64,000 nucleotides of DNA from Fidelibacterota bacterium (GCA_016934035.1 JAFGTP010000002.1:35295-99294), one strand, 5' to 3'; positions 55,453 to 63,920 are shown, counted from the stretch's first letter. Numbers and translations are program-made. Notes: generated by a model not told the origin, from the sequence alone.

Positions 55453-55977
55453 ATGTTTTTTAAAAAATTATTCAGTAAAGAAAAAACAATCATTTGGAAT
55501 GAGGGCGATCAGATTCAGCCTTTCCAGTTGACAACCCATACCGGCTCCATCTTTGAATATAATGGCGAGATAAAATCCAAACTTATGATTTATTTTTTTC
55601 CCAACGCCTGGTCGGAAACCTATCAGGACCAAATCCTTCATATTGAAAACAACGCCAACCGTTTTCTGAGATATAACATCATTCCTCTGGCCATCACCAC
55701 CGAAACCCCTGCTTCTGTCAAAACCTGGGCAAAAACGCTGGCCATCCGCAATGTCAGAATTCTTTCGGATTTCTGGCCTCATGGATACCTGGCCAATTCC
55801 TTTGGCATTTTGAACCGGCAGCGGGGATGCCCGGAACGCACTGTCCTTTTAATTGATGATAATATGACCGTAATGATGAAAAAATCGCTAGAGAATGCCT
55901 TGAGTTTTGATGTTGAAGAAATATTCAGTTTTCTTTCTGACAGGAAAAAAGAGGAAAACGGGGAGAGGAGAGGATGA
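55453..55977 (+). CDS. peroxiredoxin-fold protein lacking the peroxidatic cysteine
   Basis: 174 residues from ATG 55453, which has GAGAGGTGAAAGG upstream; the track start at 55429 has no site. The fold is clearly AhpC/TSA (AhpE- or Bcp-like): LMIYFFPNAW…, a middle strand, VRILSDFWPHGYLANSFGIL and ERTVLLIDDN. In working enzymes FFP is followed by x-A-F-T-x-x-C; here the sequence is FFPNAWSETY, with Tyr57 at the cysteine position. The only cysteine is Cys126 (NRQRGCPERT). It may be a regulatory or chaperone derivative, or use Cys126 differently. Confidence 0.78.
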   Translation: MFFKKLFSKEKTIIWNEGDQIQPFQLTTHTGSIFEYNGEIKSKLMIYFFPNAWSETYQDQILHIENNANRFLRYNIIPLAITTETPASVKTWAKTLAIRNVRILSDFWPHGYLANSFGILNRQRGCPERTVLLIDDNMTVMMKKSLENALSFDVEEIFSFLSDRKKEENGERRG

Positions 55978-56014
55978 AGTCAAGGCTGAAGTCAAGGCTG
56001 AGGTTGAGGTTGAG
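55976..56014 (+). repeat. short tandem repeat after the peroxiredoxin gene
   Basis: GAAGTCAAGGCT occurs twice in tandem, followed by GAGGTTGAGGTTGAG. It starts at the stop codon of the peroxiredoxin-like gene and ends before the flavin reductase, and could vary in copy number between strains. Confidence 0.6.
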
Positions 56015-56112
56015 TGAGTGGGTCAAAAAAGGAGAAGGAAGAGATGATTCATATTAATCCGTGGCTGGTGATGATGATTTTCATGATCGGCACAATATTA
56101 AGGGGACAATCC

Positions 56113-56694
56113 ATGGAAAATAAAAAAATTTCACTGGGCAAAACCACTGACATTCATCCGAAACCGGCCCTGGTCATCGGTTCCTACGATGAAAAGGGAG
56201 TACCCAATATCATGACTGCTTCCTGGGCGGGAATCTGCAATTCCGATCCGGTTTGCATCGCTGTCTCCCTGCGGCCTGCTACACTTTCCTATCACAATAT
56301 CACAAAAAACATGGCCTTTACAGTCAATGTGCCTGGTGAAAATCTGGTGAAGATTGTCGATTACGCCGGTGTCAAATCGGGGCATGATGAAAACAAATTT
56401 GAAAAATTGGGATTGACTCCTGTTGAAGCGGATTCGGTCTATGCTCCCTATGTGGAAGAGTTTCCGCTGGTCCTGGAATGCAAAGTTATCAAAATCATTG
56501 ATATCGGCTCTCATCGCCAATTCATCGGAGAAGTGATGGACACCAAAGCAGACCCCTCGGTGCTGGATGACAGGGGCCGGGTGGATGTCACCAAACTCAA
56601 ACCCATCTCCTGGGGTGGCCGGGGCTACTGGGGTCTTGGTGATTTCATGGGCAAGCCCTGGAATGTCTACAAGGAGTTGGAGAAAAACCCTTAA
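56113..56694 (+). CDS. flavin reductase family (FMN-binding) protein
   Basis: 193 residues from ATG 56113 (MENKKISLGK), with AGGGG 7 bases upstream and the usual family length. The same frame extends to ATG 56044, which also has a good site (GGAGAAGGAAGAG) and would add a hydrophobic leader (MIHINPWLVMMIFMIGTIL), so a membrane-targeted form is possible. Conserved blocks: PALVIGSYDEKGVPNIMTASW, VCIAVSLRPATLSYHNI and FTVNVP. These proteins bind FMN and reduce flavins or act as flavoredoxins. Confidence 0.85.
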   Translation: MENKKISLGKTTDIHPKPALVIGSYDEKGVPNIMTASWAGICNSDPVCIAVSLRPATLSYHNITKNMAFTVNVPGENLVKIVDYAGVKSGHDENKFEKLGLTPVEADSVYAPYVEEFPLVLECKVIKIIDIGSHRQFIGEVMDTKADPSVLDDRGRVDVTKLKPISWGGRGYWGLGDFMGKPWNVYKELEKNP

Positions 56695-56741
56695 TTCTGA
56701 GTTTCTTTTTTGCTATATTCCTGAAACAAAATGAGGTAATT

Positions 56742-58139
56742 ATGCAACCGTGGGATTTAGATGTCAACTTGAAATCAGTGGTTATTGATTTCACATTGCT
56801 CAGTATTTTGCTGGTGGTCGGTACTGTTTTCCGGCGCTACGGCAGAATTTTTCAAAAATACCTGATACCCAACAATATTACCGGCGGGTTGATCGGACTG
56901 GTTCTGGGTCAACAGATGATTGGATTGATTGATTTTGACAGTATTCGGCTGGGACAGTATGTTTATCACCTGCTGGCATTGACTTTTATTGTATTAGGGC
57001 TGAGGCAATCCAAAACCAAATGGGGAAAAGGGCCGGTCAGTAAAAGTTTTATCGAGCTTTCCTGTTACATCACCCAGGCAATGGTGGGTTTATCCATTGC
57101 CTTTGTCCTCATCTATACCATCAAACCGGACCTCTTCGCCGGTATCGGTTTCATGCTTCCCCTGTCCTTTGGCATGGGGCCCGGAATAGCCTATACGATG
57201 GGCCAAAGCTGGGAAAAATATGGTTTTGAAAATGGCGGACTGGTGGGTATTACTTTTGCGGTAATCGGTTTTTTTGTGGCCTATTTTGTCGGCGCTATCA
57301 TCATCAATCGCGGCATTCGAAATGGTGAGACGGCCCTCATTGAAAGCCATGACGCCATCAGTAATGATGTCAGAATTGGTGTGGTCAAAGATAATGACCC
57401 GGGCATTGCCGGCTACCTGACACTTTCCAACGAAGCCATCGAACCCCTGGCCTTTCAATTGTCCCTGATCGGCGGAGTATATTTTCTGACTTATCTCTTC
57501 ATCTCTTTCATCACCGGTATGATGGCAAAAGCAGGTTTGAAGGACTTTGTAGACACGGTCTGGTCCTTTCACTTTGTCATTGCTTTACTGGTGGCCCTCG
57601 CTGTTCGCTTTCTCATGGATAAAACCCATAAAAGTTATCTGATTGACCGTGGGCTGATGACGCGGCTCAGTGGCGCTTTCGTGGACTACCTGATCGTCGC
57701 ATCCATTGCTGCCATATCCATTGCGGTGGTTTGGCAATACTGGATCGAAATTTTATTTATGTCCCTTGGCGCAGGACTGGTGACCTATTTTTTAATTCGG
57801 TATACGGCAAAACGGGCCTTTGATGATTATCCCTTTGAACGATTCATCGGCATTTTCGGAGAAATGACGGGAACGATTAATTCCGGCCTGGTGCTCATTC
57901 GAGTGACCGATCCGGAATTTTCCACACCGGCTGCCGAAGACCTGGCCTATGGCGGCGGAATCGCCCTGTTTATGGGGTTTCCCTTACTGATTCTGCTGAA
58001 CCTGCCCATGGTTTATTTCAATAACTCTCTGAAGGGTTACTGGATCACATTCGGGCTGATCTGGGTTTATTTGCTGGTTCTGTGGCTGGTCTGGTATCTG
58101 ATCGGATATTTCCGGTTCAAACCCAAAGGCCCGCAATGA
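56742..58139 (+). CDS. sodium/glutamate symporter (GltS-like)
   Basis: 465 residues with ten or more membrane helices in two inverted halves. The pattern fits GltS: LIPNNITGGLIGLVLGQQMIG near the N-terminus, a glycine-rich re-entrant stretch GFMLPLSFGMGPGIAYTMGQSWE, and the second-half counterpart IGIFGEMTGTINSGLVLIRVTDP. GltS imports glutamate with Na+. The two hairpin loops are conserved, but the exact substrate is not proven. ATGAGGTAATT precedes the ATG. Confidence 0.78.
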   Translation: MQPWDLDVNLKSVVIDFTLLSILLVVGTVFRRYGRIFQKYLIPNNITGGLIGLVLGQQMIGLIDFDSIRLGQYVYHLLALTFIVLGLRQSKTKWGKGPVSKSFIELSCYITQAMVGLSIAFVLIYTIKPDLFAGIGFMLPLSFGMGPGIAYTMGQSWEKYGFENGGLVGITFAVIGFFVAYFVGAIIINRGIRNGETALIESHDAISNDVRIGVVKDNDPGIAGYLTLSNEAIEPLAFQLSLIGGVYFLTYLFISFITGMMAKAGLKDFVDTVWSFHFVIALLVALAVRFLMDKTHKSYLIDRGLMTRLSGAFVDYLIVASIAAISIAVVWQYWIEILFMSLGAGLVTYFLIRYTAKRAFDDYPFERFIGIFGEMTGTINSGLVLIRVTDPEFSTPAAEDLAYGGGIALFMGFPLLILLNLPMVYFNNSLKGYWITFGLIWVYLLVLWLVWYLIGYFRFKPKGPQ

Positions 58140-58152
58140 CCTGGCGGGTGGA

Positions 58153-58764
58153 TTAAAATTTCCCCAGTCTGATTTCCAGTTGAAAAGACCATCCTTCGAT
58201 GTCAGCATCGGTGAAATTTTTAAAATTTTGTTGCTGAAAGCCATCATTTTTGGAATTTTCAGGATGATTCATGCCATTGATAAAACGGTAATCCACCCCG
58301 GCTGACAATTGCAAATTTTGGAAGAGATTGAGGTTCATTTTGATACCCGGTTCCAGAATAAAGCAAAGGTCGGCAGTGGATTCATGCTGACCGGCTTCAT
58401 GGGTCAGAGAAGTGTAAAAATTTCCGGCCCCTATCATATTTTCAAGGGTAACGGAAAAATTTCTGTAGGATGAGAGGAGATATTCCGTTTGAATTCCCAG
58501 ACAGGCAAAGCCGGCGGAAAACTCGTCCGGGTTGCCGCTCAGGAGAGGATTGAGGGTAAAATATCCTTTTCCACCCAAGGTTAATTTGTGGTTCAGAATC
58601 CACCCGGCCTGGGCGCCCAGAAAGAGCCTGGGATGATCTGCCAGTTCACCCGTTTTAATAACCGGTGCGCCGACCCAGCCTTTTTCGATTTTTTCACTAA
58701 AAAAAGCGCCGGGTTCCACACCCAGCATATTCATGACCACTGACAACATTAAAATGACCGACAT
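58153..58764 (-). CDS. putative outer-membrane protein of unknown family
   Basis: 203 residues from ATG 58764 (MSVILMLSVVMNMLG), where a short signal peptide begins; the track start at 58857 adds a non-signal leader. The rest is a likely small beta-barrel (RLFLGAQAGWILNHKLTLGGKGYF, SYRNFSVTLENMIGAGNFY, LQLSAGVDYRFI) ending in WSFQLEIRLGKF with a terminal Phe. No family is recognised. It is convergent with the GltS-like gene, 13 bases apart. Confidence 0.6.
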   Translation of the reverse strand: MSVILMLSVVMNMLGVEPGAFFSEKIEKGWVGAPVIKTGELADHPRLFLGAQAGWILNHKLTLGGKGYFTLNPLLSGNPDEFSAGFACLGIQTEYLLSSYRNFSVTLENMIGAGNFYTSLTHEAGQHESTADLCFILEPGIKMNLNLFQNLQLSAGVDYRFINGMNHPENSKNDGFQQQNFKNFTDADIEGWSFQLEIRLGKF

Positions 58765-58895
58765 CTTTTTCTCACATTCTCTATTTTTTTTAAGCGGATA
58801 TTCTATTTTGTTCCGGCGGTTGAGGAATTGGTGCATGATATTGTGAACCGGCCACAACCGTGGGTGAAATTAAGCAGGACTGTCAGGGCAGGGTG

Positions 58896-59112
58896 TGATA
58901 TAATTCACTTTATTATTTTAAGATTTGATTTTTATAGTTCAATTGGTAACAACATCACGCCAGTGCCAGGGCTTCGGGCCATCGGATCCTGTCAATTGCA
59001 CCGGGTCGGAATTGATGGTGAGGCCTTCCTGAGTCGGGCCGGTTGGGTAAAAGTTTAAAAATGAAGTGAGTCTGGTGGAAGGGCCCGCAAAAAAAAAGCA
59101 GCCCTTTTTTTT
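58896..59112 (+). ncRNA. candidate structured non-coding RNA
   Basis: In the 529-base gap between the outer-membrane protein gene and ridA there is an extended -10 box (TGATATAAT, 58896-58904). About 200 bases downstream a stem AAGGGC/GCCCTT runs into eight T (59079-59112). The stretch between is richer in G and C, with possible stems (TCAATT…AATTGA, CAGGGC…) and no convincing protein; the 76-codon track ORF here has no family features. It does not show the conserved motifs of RNase P, SRP RNA or tmRNA. The rest of the gap (59113-59293) shows nothing. Confidence 0.3.
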
Positions 59113-59293
59113 CAGAGTCAGGATATTTTGCCTGATGTAAAGGATTTCCGCCCGGAAAGAAATCTAATTTTTCGTCACAGGAGAAATACGCTGCAGTGGC
59201 TTGGGGTGATGATTTTTTTTCAGTGTAACCGGTAATTATCGCTGGCAGTGGATGGCTGTGAAATTGACCCCAAAGGCTTTGGTCGAGATCAGG

Positions 59294-59671
59294 TCATTTA
59301 ACAGCGACACACTCGATTTCGATGGGGGCTGATTTGGGAATTTCTGCTACTTCCACCAGGGCGCGGGCGGGTTTGGTGTCGGTAAAAAATTGGGCATAGA
59401 TTTCATTGATTGCGGCAAAATCGGCCATATTTTTGACATAGACATTGACCTTGACGATATCGGCCCGGCTGTAGCCGGCGGCTTCCACAATGGCGATAAG
59501 GTTGTTCAGGGCCTGGCGGGTGGCTTTTTGAATATCATCGACGATCAGTTGGCCGGTTTCCGGGACCATGGGCAGTTGGCCGGAGCAAAAGAGCATTCCG
59601 GCTTTTTCCACTGCCTGGGAATAGGGGCCGATAGCGGCCGGTGCGTGGGTTGTGCTGATTTCTTTTCTCAT
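59294..59671 (-). CDS. ridA: RidA family reactive-intermediate deaminase
   Basis: 125 residues. It hydrolyses 2-aminoacrylate and related enamines formed by PLP enzymes. Family motifs: AIGPYSQAVEKAGMLFCSGQLPM, VVDDIQ-like region, IVKVNVYVKNMADFAAINE and the catalytic arginine in KPARALVEVAEIPKSAPIEIECVA. It lies 48 bases after ftsX on the same strand. Confidence 0.95.
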   Translation of the reverse strand: MRKEISTTHAPAAIGPYSQAVEKAGMLFCSGQLPMVPETGQLIVDDIQKATRQALNNLIAIVEAAGYSRADIVKVNVYVKNMADFAAINEIYAQFFTDTKPARALVEVAEIPKSAPIEIECVAVK

Positions 59672-59719
59672 ATAAAACCTGTTGTTTATGGGTTAATGAT
59701 TTTACTTCAGTCCGGTCTG

Positions 59720-60583
59720 TTACAGAAACCGTTTAATGGCGCTGATACTGCCCATCAATCCCAGAGAAGAGCCGATGACGATCATGGTCAGGTAAAAGCG
59801 GATATTCAGGAGAATCTGGTAATAGAAAACCGTCTGAAAATAATTGTTCTGGATTTTGGCCACTACAAAAATGAACATCATGCTCAGCATTGAAGCGATC
59901 AATCCTTCCAGGAAACCTTCAATCAAAAAGGGCACGCGAATAAAGTTGTCTGTGGCGCCGATGAGTTTCATGGTTTCTACAATTTCGCGGCGGGCAAAGA
60001 TGGACATTTTGATGGAATGGGAGATCAGCAGAATGGAGATGATGGTCAGGAAGAGGAAGACCAGCAGAATAACGACCATGATAGAGCGTTGGTATTTTTC
60101 CATCAGGTAGAGGAACTGCTTGCGGTAGCGGATTTCATCCACGGCGGAATGTTTGCGAAAATTGGTGGTAATACTTTCCACGGAAGTGGAATTCCGGTAA
60201 TTTTCTTTCAGGGAAATGGTGAAGGAGGGGGGCAGGGGATTGTATTCCAGTACATCGAGAATGTCTTCACCAAATTCCTGTTTGAAAATTTCGGCTGCTT
60301 TTTCTGATGAGATAAATTCAATGGTTTCCACTTCATCCCGGGATTTGAGCAGGCGGTGGAAGTCTTCGATTTCGTCGTCGGTAGTATTTTTGTGCATGAA
60401 AATATCGATATCAAACTGGGAGCGGATTTTATTGACAGCGGCAAGGGTATCACGGGCGCCGATAAAGCCCAGCCCGATGATGATCATGGCGATCCAGATG
60501 ATGAGAATGGTAAAGGCGCCGGCATATTTGGAGCGGACCAGGCCGTAAAATCCCTCTTTGAATAAAAACCAGAAGACCATCAT
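59720..60583 (-). CDS. ftsX: cell-division ABC permease FtsX
   Basis: 287 residues with four membrane helices (about 25-45, 165-190, 215-240 and 260-280) and an extracytoplasmic domain between the first two (DIFMHKNTTDDEIEDFHRLL…). With FtsE it controls septal peptidoglycan hydrolases. The KLIGATDNFIRVPFLIEGFLEGLIAS block near the third helix is typical. Its ATG overlaps the ftsE stop by 4 bases. Confidence 0.94.
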   Translation of the reverse strand: MMVFWFLFKEGFYGLVRSKYAGAFTILIIWIAMIIIGLGFIGARDTLAAVNKIRSQFDIDIFMHKNTTDDEIEDFHRLLKSRDEVETIEFISSEKAAEIFKQEFGEDILDVLEYNPLPPSFTISLKENYRNSTSVESITTNFRKHSAVDEIRYRKQFLYLMEKYQRSIMVVILLVFLFLTIISILLISHSIKMSIFARREIVETMKLIGATDNFIRVPFLIEGFLEGLIASMLSMMFIFVVAKIQNNYFQTVFYYQILLNIRFYLTMIVIGSSLGLMGSISAIKRFL

Positions 60584-61239
60584 GTGGCACTCACTATTTT
60601 GGATTTACTGATCTGAAAAAGCCGATATTTGGGGACCCGGTTGATAATGTCATAATCATGGGTCGCCATAATAACGGAAGTCCCGGACTGGTTGATCTGG
60701 TAGAGCAGTTTTACCAGTTCAATGCTGACGCGGGGGTCCAGGTTTCCGGTGGGTTCATCGGCGAGCAGGACTCTGGGTTCAATGGCCAGGGCGCGGGCCA
60801 GGGCGACGCGCTGTTTTTCACCTCCGGAAAGTTCATGGGGCTTGTGGTACCACTTGTCGGCCACGTCCAGTTTTTCCAGCATTTCTTCCACGCGGTCGCG
60901 TATGTTGGCGGCTTTGTAATTGGCGGCATAGAGTCCCAGGGCCACATTCTGGTAGACATTGCGGTCCGGCAGCAGGCGAAAATCCTGAAACAGCATGCCC
61001 ACTTTGCGTCTCAGATAGGGCAAATCATGGCGGCTGATATTCCGGCTGGAATATTGCTGGAAGACCACTTCGCCCTTGTCGGGCACCACATCCATATACA
61101 TGAGCCTGAGAAGGGTGGATTTTCCTGCGCCCGAAGGTCCGGTAAGGAAAACAAAGTCGCCGGCATTGATGGTGAAATTTGCTTCTTTTATGCCGCCACG
61201 GTCTTCAAAGGTACAGTATACGTCTTTAAATGATATCAT
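60580..61239 (-). CDS. ftsE: cell-division ABC ATPase FtsE
   Basis: 219 residues. Walker A GPSGAGKST, Q-loop FQDFRLL, signature LSGGEKQRVALARAL, Walker [13 protein letters not shown] and H-loop MATHDYD. FtsE binds ATP and, through FtsX, activates cell-wall cleavage at the septum. Coupled to ftsX by ATGA. No clear ribosome binding site is seen before ATG 61239. Confidence 0.95.
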   Translation of the reverse strand: MISFKDVYCTFEDRGGIKEANFTINAGDFVFLTGPSGAGKSTLLRLMYMDVVPDKGEVVFQQYSSRNISRHDLPYLRRKVGMLFQDFRLLPDRNVYQNVALGLYAANYKAANIRDRVEEMLEKLDVADKWYHKPHELSGGEKQRVALARALAIEPRVLLADEPTGNLDPRVSIELVKLLYQINQSGTSVIMATHDYDIINRVPKYRLFQISKSKIVSAT

Positions 61240-61593
61240 GGTGAAAACTAATATTCCCAGACCTTAGATTCAACTATAATGTTATTTTAATTGCTGGGTA
61301 TCCCGGGTTCGGATTACCAGCCGGGGGATTGAATGAAAAAAAATGCAAGTTTATAAAAAAACTTTGACCTTAAGATTGATAATAATTAATGTATAGCGGA
61401 TATCAGGCATAAAATTTCAGGGTTATTATCCGATGTCGGTAGGATTGGTTTTTTATTCCATCATTGTAGCTGACGTGGCGGAGCCAGGTTTTTCTGTAAT
61501 CGGTTCTCCCGTCTTCGCTTTGCTGCGCCGGGCACGCGTTGGTCAATCGTCAGAAAAGGGTGAGGATGGTGTTGTGGTGGTTGATCAGAGGAC
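61240..61593. other. 354-base gap between ftsE and the integron integrase
   Basis: The first about 220 bases are AT-rich and featureless. From about 61463 to 61590 base composition changes to clearly higher G+C (GACGTGGCGGAGCCAGG, CTTTGCTGCGCCGGGCACGC). No family-like ORF, attC or terminator is found in it. It marks the boundary between the core chromosome and the integron. Confidence 0.4.
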
Positions 61594-62550
61594 TTAATTA
61601 TCCAGTGGGCTATGAATACCAATATTTTTATCATTGACCACATGGGTATAGATCATTGTGGTTTCAAGATTTTTATGGCCCAGCAGTTTTTGTATCGTGC
61701 GGATATCATAGCCATTTTCCAGCAGATGAGTGGCAAAGCTATGACGCAGCGTATGGCAGCCGGCTTTTTTGGTGATGTTGGTTTTGTTTAAGGCCTCTTT
61801 GAATTTCCGCTGGACAGCAGAAGGATGCAGATGATATCGTAGGGTTATTTGTTTATCTTTATCATAATAATATCGCAAAGCGGGGAAAATATATTGCCAA
61901 ATAAATTCTTTATCGGCATTCGGATACTTTTTTGCCAGGCTGTAGGGAAGATCAACCCGGCCAAAGCCCTTTTGCAGGTCCCGCTGATGGAGTACCTTAC
62001 AGGCTTCAACCTGATCCTGTAAAGGCTGGTACAATTTTTCCGGCAGGATGGCCCGGCGGTCTTTTTCACCTTTGCCGCCGCGAATGATGATCTGGTTGTA
62101 AGCAAAGTCAATATCCTGGACCCTGATATTCAGGGCTTCAGTCAGGCGCAATCCGGCGCCATACAATAAACCGGCTACCAGCCAGTGAACACCTGTCATA
62201 TGGGACAATATCTTTGCAACTTCATCTTTTGACAAGACTACCGGGACACGAACCGGTTTTTTGGCCCGAATAAATTTTATGGTATCAAATTCTCTCGCTA
62301 AAATATTTTTGTAAAAAAACACCAGGGCATTCAGGGCCTGGTTCTGCGATGAAGCACTCAGGTTTTTTTGAGTAGCCAGGTGGGTCAGGAAATCAGCAAT
62401 TTCTGTTTCACCCAATTCCTGCGGGTTTTTCTTATCGTGGAAATAATAAAAATATTTAAGCCAATACGTATAGGATTTTTCAGTCCTGTAACTGTAATGT
62501 TTGGTGCGCAAGAGTTCATGTAGCCGGGTCAATAACTTTTTCTCTGACAT
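61594..62550 (-). CDS. intI: integron integrase (IntI-type tyrosine recombinase)
   Basis: 318 residues. N-terminal SAM-like DNA-binding domain (about 1-95), then the catalytic domain with Arg135 (GAGLRLTEAL), Lys160 (GGKGEKDR), His266 and Arg269 (CHTLRHSFATHLL), His292 (LLGHKNL) and nucleophile Tyr301 (TMIYTHV). Between them, residues about 199-225 (VDLPYSLAKKYPNADKEFIWQYIFPA) form the extra patch found only in integron integrases, and the end (…GIHSPLDN) matches the IntI C-terminus. It is complete and appears functional. It recombines attI with attC on folded single-stranded DNA. Confidence 0.93.
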   Translation of the reverse strand: MSEKKLLTRLHELLRTKHYSYRTEKSYTYWLKYFYYFHDKKNPQELGETEIADFLTHLATQKNLSASSQNQALNALVFFYKNILAREFDTIKFIRAKKPVRVPVVLSKDEVAKILSHMTGVHWLVAGLLYGAGLRLTEALNIRVQDIDFAYNQIIIRGGKGEKDRRAILPEKLYQPLQDQVEACKVLHQRDLQKGFGRVDLPYSLAKKYPNADKEFIWQYIFPALRYYYDKDKQITLRYHLHPSAVQRKFKEALNKTNITKKAGCHTLRHSFATHLLENGYDIRTIQKLLGHKNLETTMIYTHVVNDKNIGIHSPLDN

Positions 62551-62572
62551 TTTCAGCCTTTTTTAATTTTTT

Positions 62573-62752
62573 AATAAATTGCACAATTATTTATTATTAA
62601 AGAAGTTTGTGAAATTTCGCAAGGGTTATTAACCCTTTACTTTTTTTTCTTGATATTCCTATATCTAAAGATTAAAATAAAAGAATTAAGACAGAGGAAT
62701 AATAAATTGCAAAATCAGGCACAATATTGAAATTTTCGCAGGTTAATATAAG
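62573..62752. other. attI-like region with internal duplication
   Basis: Between intI and the first cassette two stretches repeat imperfectly: AATAAATTGCA (62573-62583 and 62701-62711), and GAAATTTCGCAAGGGTTATTAA (62611-62632) against GAAATTTTCGCAGGTTAATA (62729-62748). The second copy ends at the crossover G (62752). attI sites carry direct repeats and two integrase-binding sites, so this may be attI with its accessory repeats. AAGGGTT-ATT-AACCCTT (62621-62637), followed by a T-rich run, is also present. The limits are estimates. Confidence 0.55.
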
Positions 62753-62782
62753 TTATACACAATAAAAGGTTGAAATAAAAAT

Positions 62783-63307
62783 TTGAATAGTACAACAATA
62801 GCAATAACTATAACAATAATTTTTTTTATTATCGTTGGATCAATAATAATTTCAATAATATCTTCAATCTTTAATATTAACAAATTTAGAAGAAATATTA
62901 AAAAAATTGGAACGTTGAAATATCAAGAATCTATAGATACTGAAGATAAAAAAGTCTCCAAATTATTTATTATTTCAATAGCTATTATAATATTTGGGAT
63001 GTTATTAATTATAATTTTTTCTGGGTATATTTTTAATTTTTATGTTCTAATCGGACTAATCTTTATAATTAATCTTTCGCTCATTTTTTATAGAATTAAA
63101 CTAATGAAAAAGAATAAAGGAATATATGAGAATGGAATTATTGTTTCAGATTCATTTTTCTTTTGGAAAGATTTAGTTTCATGGGAAATAAAAAACAAAA
63201 CATATAAAATAATCGCAAATACTGGATTTATCATTGATTATAAAATGAATGATAAAAATTTAACAATAGAAGAATTGCTTAAAAAAAATCTTCCAATTCA
63301 GAAATAA
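62783..63307 (+). CDS. cassette-borne membrane protein of unknown function
   Basis: 174 residues beginning at TTG 62783, 30 bases inside the cassette; no ATG lies near and no strong ribosome binding site is visible. Three hydrophobic segments: about 5-30, 60-82 and 86-107. After them comes a soluble C-terminal part (GIYENGIIVSDSFFFWKDLVSWEIKN…) with a beta-rich, PH-like look. The codon use is extremely AT-biased. It is not recognised; DUF5673-like or YcxB-like membrane proteins have a similar general layout, but this is only a resemblance. Confidence 0.6.
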   Translation: MNSTTIAITITIIFFIIVGSIIISIISSIFNINKFRRNIKKIGTLKYQESIDTEDKKVSKLFIISIAIIIFGMLLIIIFSGYIFNFYVLIGLIFIINLSLIFYRIKLMKKNKGIYENGIIVSDSFFFWKDLVSWEIKNKTYKIIANTGFIIDYKMNDKNLTIEELLKKNLPIQK

Positions 63308-63329
63308 AGGAAGGTAGGATATAATAAAT

Positions 63330-63920
63330 ATGGATATGATAAATAACGGAGCTGAATATATTATAATGACATCTGCCAAAGTTTTATTAATGCTTTGGAA
63401 ACCACTATTAATACTTAATTTGGTTTTGTTCGTCATTTTCAAATCAATCAAATATTTGGGACTTGGTAATTGGTTATATATTGAATTTGATTCAGATTAT
63501 ATTAAAATGAAGAATTTAAAAAATGAAAAAGAATATCAATTTTCATCATATTTAGATTTTAATAAATTATCTAAAACAGAATTAAAAAATTTGAAAATAA
63601 AACATACTAATCAAGGTATTATTAATGGATTTAAACATAGTCGCTGTCCTATAGATGATATTGATATTGCTGGAAAAACTATTCAATACCATTCGCATAA
63701 AATTTTTCATGTAATGAAACCTTACATCATATTAAAACCAATTGGGTATGGTATGACTCAATTAGCAAAATTTGAAAAAGATCAATTATTAAAACTTGGA
63801 AAAGTATCTGGAATAGAAAGTTATATATATTTTGGAGAGAGTATTTCAAATATAAATGATATTGAAAAATCTGAACAATCAAATTGGTACAAAGAAAAAC
63901 CAAAAATAAAAGGTGTATAA
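63330..63920 (+). CDS. second cassette-borne protein of unknown function
   Basis: 196 residues. One hydrophobic segment (about 20-42) is followed by a soluble, lysine-rich domain (…SRCPIDDIDIAGKTIQYHSHKIFH…). GGAAGGTAGGAT lies before the ATG (63330; ATG 63336 is also possible). Its TAA stop sits inside the attC R'' box (GTATAAC), a usual feature of cassette genes. It starts 22 bases after the first ORF and is probably co-expressed with it. No family is recognised. Confidence 0.6.
   Translation: MDMINNGAEYIIMTSAKVLLMLWKPLLILNLVLFVIFKSIKYLGLGNWLYIEFDSDYIKMKNLKNEKEYQFSSYLDFNKLSKTELKNLKIKHTNQGIINGFKHSRCPIDDIDIAGKTIQYHSHKIFHVMKPYIILKPIGYGMTQLAKFEKDQLLKLGKVSGIESYIYFGESISNINDIEKSEQSNWYKEKPKIKGV

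Noticed and set aside
58937-59010. tRNA-like stretch (TATAGTTCAATTGGTAACAAC resembles a tRNA D-arm)
   Set aside because: No matching acceptor stem and no T-arm (GTTCRANNC) at the right distance; it cannot fold as a tRNA.
58828-59058. 76-codon plus-strand ORF
   Set aside because: No family features, no ribosome binding site, and it overlaps the 5' leader region of the opposite gene; more likely chance within a possible RNA.
61461-61643. 60-codon minus-strand ORF overlapping the end of intI
   Set aside because: Overlaps the end of intI in another frame and has low-complexity composition without signals.
63308-63329. Possible second attC between the two cassette ORFs
   Set aside because: Only 22 bases, containing a ribosome binding site and no paired arms or GTT/AAC core.
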